From an uncultured Oribacterium sp. (GTDB lineage: Bacteria > Bacillota > Clostridia > Lachnospirales > Lachnospiraceae): a DNA stretch of 8,143 nt. Under the pieces are notes generated by a model. It was not told the origin of the DNA. It saw only the letters and a list, made by a program, of their open reading frames with translations, and did not search any database. Positions 5,746 to 8,143 of the stretch are shown here, in pieces (the stretch's first letter is position 1; each line of letters starts with the position of its first letter). Location of the stretch: positions 1 through 8,143 of the forward strand of contig CALHIC010000021.1 in NCBI GenBank assembly GCA_938030845.1. Reading direction: 5' to 3'. A program made the translations under genes and the position numbers.

Positions 5746-7712
5746 TCGTAGATATTTCCCATGAATCTATCGATAAATGTTTTACCTATAGGGTCCCTAC
5801 GGATTTTTCCTTATCCGTCGGGGATCCTGTTTTGATACCCTTTGGAAGAGGCAAGAAAAAGGGCTATGTAATCGGTATAGAAGAGCTGGCAGACTTCCCT
5901 GAAGAGAAAATTAAAGACATTCTTTCTCCTTTGGAAAAGGAGTTTTCCGTAGAAAAACAGCTTTTGGATCTGGCCATTTGGATGGCGGAGGAATACGGAA
6001 CGACCTTAAATCAATGCTTAAAAACCGTGCTTCCGGTAAAGAAGAAGACGAAAAACAGAACAAAGCCGGGAAAGATACAATATGGAAACCCCTATCCTGC
6101 TCCAAAACTCAATGCAGAGCAGGAGGAGGTTCTTTTTGCAATGCAGGAATATTTTCAGGAGGAGGAAGCGCCTTCCGCCCTGCTTTTCGGCGTTACCGGA
6201 TCCGGAAAGACGGAGCTGTATTTGCGTTTAATCGAAGACTGTCTTGCCAAAGGAAAGGAAGTCATTTATCTGATTCCGGAAATTTCCCTAAGCCACCAAA
6301 GCAGAATGCGGGTGGAGGGACGTTTCCCCGGACAGGTGGCGGTATTACATTCCAAAATGAGCCAGGGAGAACGGGCGGAGAGCATGGAAAAATGCCGTTC
6401 CGGAGAGGTGAAGCTTTTACTGGGACCCCGTTCCGCACTCTTTGCGCCATTTTCCAATTTGGGACTCATCATTATCGATGAGGAGCAGGAGCGTTCCTAT
6501 AAGTCGGAAACCGCACCCCGTTATGAAAGTCGGGATGTGGCAAGAAAAAGAGGAGAGTTGGCAAACTGTCCGGTACTTTTCGGATCGGCAACTCCTTCCG
6601 TCAATATTTTCCGGGAGGCGGAAGAAGGAAAAGTCAGGCTCTTTACTTTAAAAAACAGGGCGGTGGAGGGAAGCCTTCTGCCGAAGCTGACTTTGATCGA
6701 TTTACGAAAGGAATTGGAGGAAGGAAATCGTTCCATTTTTTCCAAAGCGCTGGAGGAAGCGGTACTAAAGCGTTTGGAAAGGGGGGAGCAAAGCATTCTC
6801 TTTATGAACAGAAGAGGCTATTCTCCCTTTGTCAGCTGCAGAAAATGCGGAAAAAGCTTAAACTGTCCCCACTGCGATGTAAGCCTGACACTCCATAAAA
6901 ACGGTATGCTGCAATGCCACTACTGCGGCTATAGCAGAAAACTGGAAAAAAACTGTCCGAACTGTGGCAGCAGCTACATTTCCCCCTTCGGCACCGGCAC
7001 GGAAAAGCTGGAAAAAATCTGCCATGCAGTCTTTCCCAAGGCAAGAATTCTTCGTATGGACGGAGATACCACAGGGAAAAAGGGAAAATACGAAGAAATT
7101 TTACAGGATTTTGCCGAGGAGAAGGCGGATATTCTTTTGGGAACCCAGATGATTGTAAAAGGACATGATTTTCCGAAAGTCACCTTGGTGGGCATTATGG
7201 CGGCGGAGCAGCTGTTTTTCCAGTCGGACTTTCAGGCCAGGGAATATGCCTTTCAGATTCTTACCCAGGCAGCAGGTAGGGCAGGCCGGGGAAAGCTTCC
7301 CGGAGAAGTTTTGATTCAAAGCTATCGTCCCGAGGAGGAAGTACTGGAGCTGGCTTTGGAACAGGATTACTTTGCTTTTTATCAGTCGGAAAAGAAGTTT
7401 CGGAAAAGACTGGAATATCCTCCCTTTGCCAGAATGCTGGCTATCCAATGCAGCTATCAAGAGGAAGAGTTTTTAAGTCTGATGCTGGAGAAGACCATAA
7501 AAAGAATCCGGGGGAAATTGGAGAAGGAGCAGGCGGAGTTATTTGGTCCCTTCCCTGCCACCATTTATAAGCTAAAGGATAATTTTAGGAAAATCATCTA
7601 TATTAAGCAAGAATCCCATGATATAATCATTCGATTAAGAAATCTATTTGTTGAGGAGCTTCGAAAAGAGGATAAACGCTCTTTGATTCAGCTCCAGTTT
7701 GATCTTTTATAG
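5730..7712 (+). CDS. priA: Primosomal protein N' (replication restart helicase PriA), short form
   Basis: PriA is a superfamily 2 helicase with 3' to 5' polarity that recognises stalled forks and starts reloading of the replicative helicase. The 660 residues are short (E. coli 732; B. subtilis about 800). Domains in order: 3'-DNA-end-binding domain (about 1-103), a short basic linker (104-117), helicase lobe 1 with Walker A GVTGSGKTE (154-162), motif II DEEQ (250-253) and GSATPS (285-290). Then come NRRGYS (360-365), a zinc-binding insert with eight cysteines (370, 373, 379, 382, 396, 399, 409, 412), lobe 2 with GTQMIVKGHDFP (471-482) and QAAGRAGR (513-520), and a C-terminal domain with EYPPF (562-566) and GPFPATIYKLKDNFRK (606-621). 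The winged-helix domain normally between 3'-end binding and helicase appears absent. Walker A Lys is residue 160, versus 230 in E. coli, which accounts for the length difference. Motif II is usually DEEH. The frame is intact, so a functional short PriA is inferred. Confidence 0.96.
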   Translation: MFAKVIVDISHESIDKCFTYRVPTDFSLSVGDPVLIPFGRGKKKGYVIGIEELADFPEEKIKDILSPLEKEFSVEKQLLDLAIWMAEEYGTTLNQCLKTVLPVKKKTKNRTKPGKIQYGNPYPAPKLNAEQEEVLFAMQEYFQEEEAPSALLFGVTGSGKTELYLRLIEDCLAKGKEVIYLIPEISLSHQSRMRVEGRFPGQVAVLHSKMSQGERAESMEKCRSGEVKLLLGPRSALFAPFSNLGLIIIDEEQERSYKSETAPRYESRDVARKRGELANCPVLFGSATPSVNIFREAEEGKVRLFTLKNRAVEGSLLPKLTLIDLRKELEEGNRSIFSKALEEAVLKRLERGEQSILFMNRRGYSPFVSCRKCGKSLNCPHCDVSLTLHKNGMLQCHYCGYSRKLEKNCPNCGSSYISPFGTGTEKLEKICHAVFPKARILRMDGDTTGKKGKYEEILQDFAEEKADILLGTQMIVKGHDFPKVTLVGIMAAEQLFFQSDFQAREYAFQILTQAAGRAGRGKLPGEVLIQSYRPEEEVLELALEQDYFAFYQSEKKFRKRLEYPPFARMLAIQCSYQEEEFLSLMLEKTIKRIRGKLEKEQAELFGPFPATIYKLKDNFRKIIYIKQESHDIIIRLRNLFVEELRKEDKRSLIQLQFDLL

Positions 7713-7726
7713 AGAGGGTATAGTTT

Positions 7727-8143
7727 ATGGCAATTCGCAGCATCCGAAAAATCGGAGACTCCATTTTGGAAAAGAAGTGTAAAGAAATTAAGGAAATGAC
7801 GGATAAAACCAGAGATTTGATTCAGGATATGTTTGAAACCATGTATGACGCCAACGGTGTTGGACTGGCGGCTCCTCAGGTGGGGATTTTAAAGCAGCTT
7901 TTTGTGGTGGATATCGGAGACGGTGTTCGTTATGTATGCATTAATCCTAAAATTGAAGCGGTGGGAGAGGAAGAGCAGTGCGGAGAAGAGGGCTGTCTTT
8001 CCGTTCCGGGAAAGGAAGGAAAGGTTACCCGTCCCATGAATATCCATGTGGAGGCTTTAAATCAGAACATGGAGCCCTTCAGTCTGGATGCTTCCGGATT
8101 TTTAGCCAGAGCCTTCTGCCATGAGTATGATCATCTTCAGGGC
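7727..8143 (+). CDS. def: Peptide deformylase, N-terminal part (3' end outside window)
   Basis: This is a metalloenzyme (usually Fe2+) that removes the N-formyl group from new proteins at the ribosome exit. The first 139 residues are visible, and the frame is still open at the window edge. All three family motifs are present: GVGLAAPQVG (44-53), EGCLSVPG (88-95) with metal ligand C90, and HEYDHLQG (132-139) with ligands H132 and H136 and catalytic E133. The fragment therefore contains the complete active site. Only the final helix region, roughly 10-30 residues by family length, should be missing. GAGAGGG (7712-7718) with an 8-nt spacer supports the ATG, which opens the typical MAIRSIRKIGD N-terminus. 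It lies 14 nt after the priA stop and is presumably co-transcribed. In related Firmicutes fmt commonly follows priA-def, and this is expected just beyond the edge. Confidence 0.96.
   Translation, partial: MAIRSIRKIGDSILEKKCKEIKEMTDKTRDLIQDMFETMYDANGVGLAAPQVGILKQLFVVDIGDGVRYVCINPKIEAVGEEEQCGEEGCLSVPGKEGKVTRPMNIHVEALNQNMEPFSLDASGFLARAFCHEYDHLQG

Noticed and set aside
6033..6110. Frameshift or assembly error as the explanation for the short PriA
   Set aside because: The frame stays open with sensible PriA sequence on both sides and a normal basic linker, so the missing domain looks like a real in-frame absence. Raw reads were not available to exclude an error.

Overview
The window is one uninterrupted, plus-strand run of six housekeeping genes from what looks like an anaerobic Firmicute, most likely a Lachnospiraceae-type Clostridium relative. 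This placement is inferred from the gene order, the formate-tetrahydrofolate ligase, the strong AAGGAG-type ribosome binding sites and protein signatures such as AFCHEYDHL in the deformylase and DHIGENEH in MurE. It was not checked against a database. Order: the 3' part of an FtsK/SpoIIIE DNA translocase (2-1276, open at the left edge), formate-tetrahydrofolate ligase fhs (1277-2944), murE (2955-4442), murF (4444-5745), primosomal helicase priA (5730-7712) and the 5' part of peptide deformylase def (7727 to the right edge).

The genes are packed tightly. Junctions are 0 nt (ftsK/fhs), 10 nt (fhs/murE), 1 nt (murE/murF), a 16-nt overlap (murF/priA) and 14 nt (priA/def). No gap could hold a promoter plus leader or a terminator, so the block is read as the middle of one polycistronic operon whose promoter and terminator lie outside the window. 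No gene-free stretch exceeds 14 nt. I see no RNA genes, mobile elements, CRISPR arrays, phage genes or defence genes.

The genes fall into linked tasks. FtsK/SpoIIIE pumps chromosomal DNA at septa, and PriA restarts stalled replication forks. MurE and MurF perform consecutive cytoplasmic steps of peptidoglycan precursor synthesis (third residue, then D-Ala-D-Ala). Fhs makes 10-formyl-tetrahydrofolate, the formyl donor for initiator tRNA, and Def removes that formyl group from new proteins. The expected bridging gene fmt is not in the window but commonly follows def.

No exotic new system was found. The best second-look items lie inside the housekeeping genes. PriA appears to lack the winged-helix domain between its 3'-end-binding domain and its helicase core, and has a DEEQ rather than DEEH motif II. 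MurE has DNSR in place of the DNPR diaminopimelate motif. Near the murE start is a perfect 12-bp inverted repeat. Fhs has Tyr where the folate-stacking Trp of the Moorella enzyme would be.
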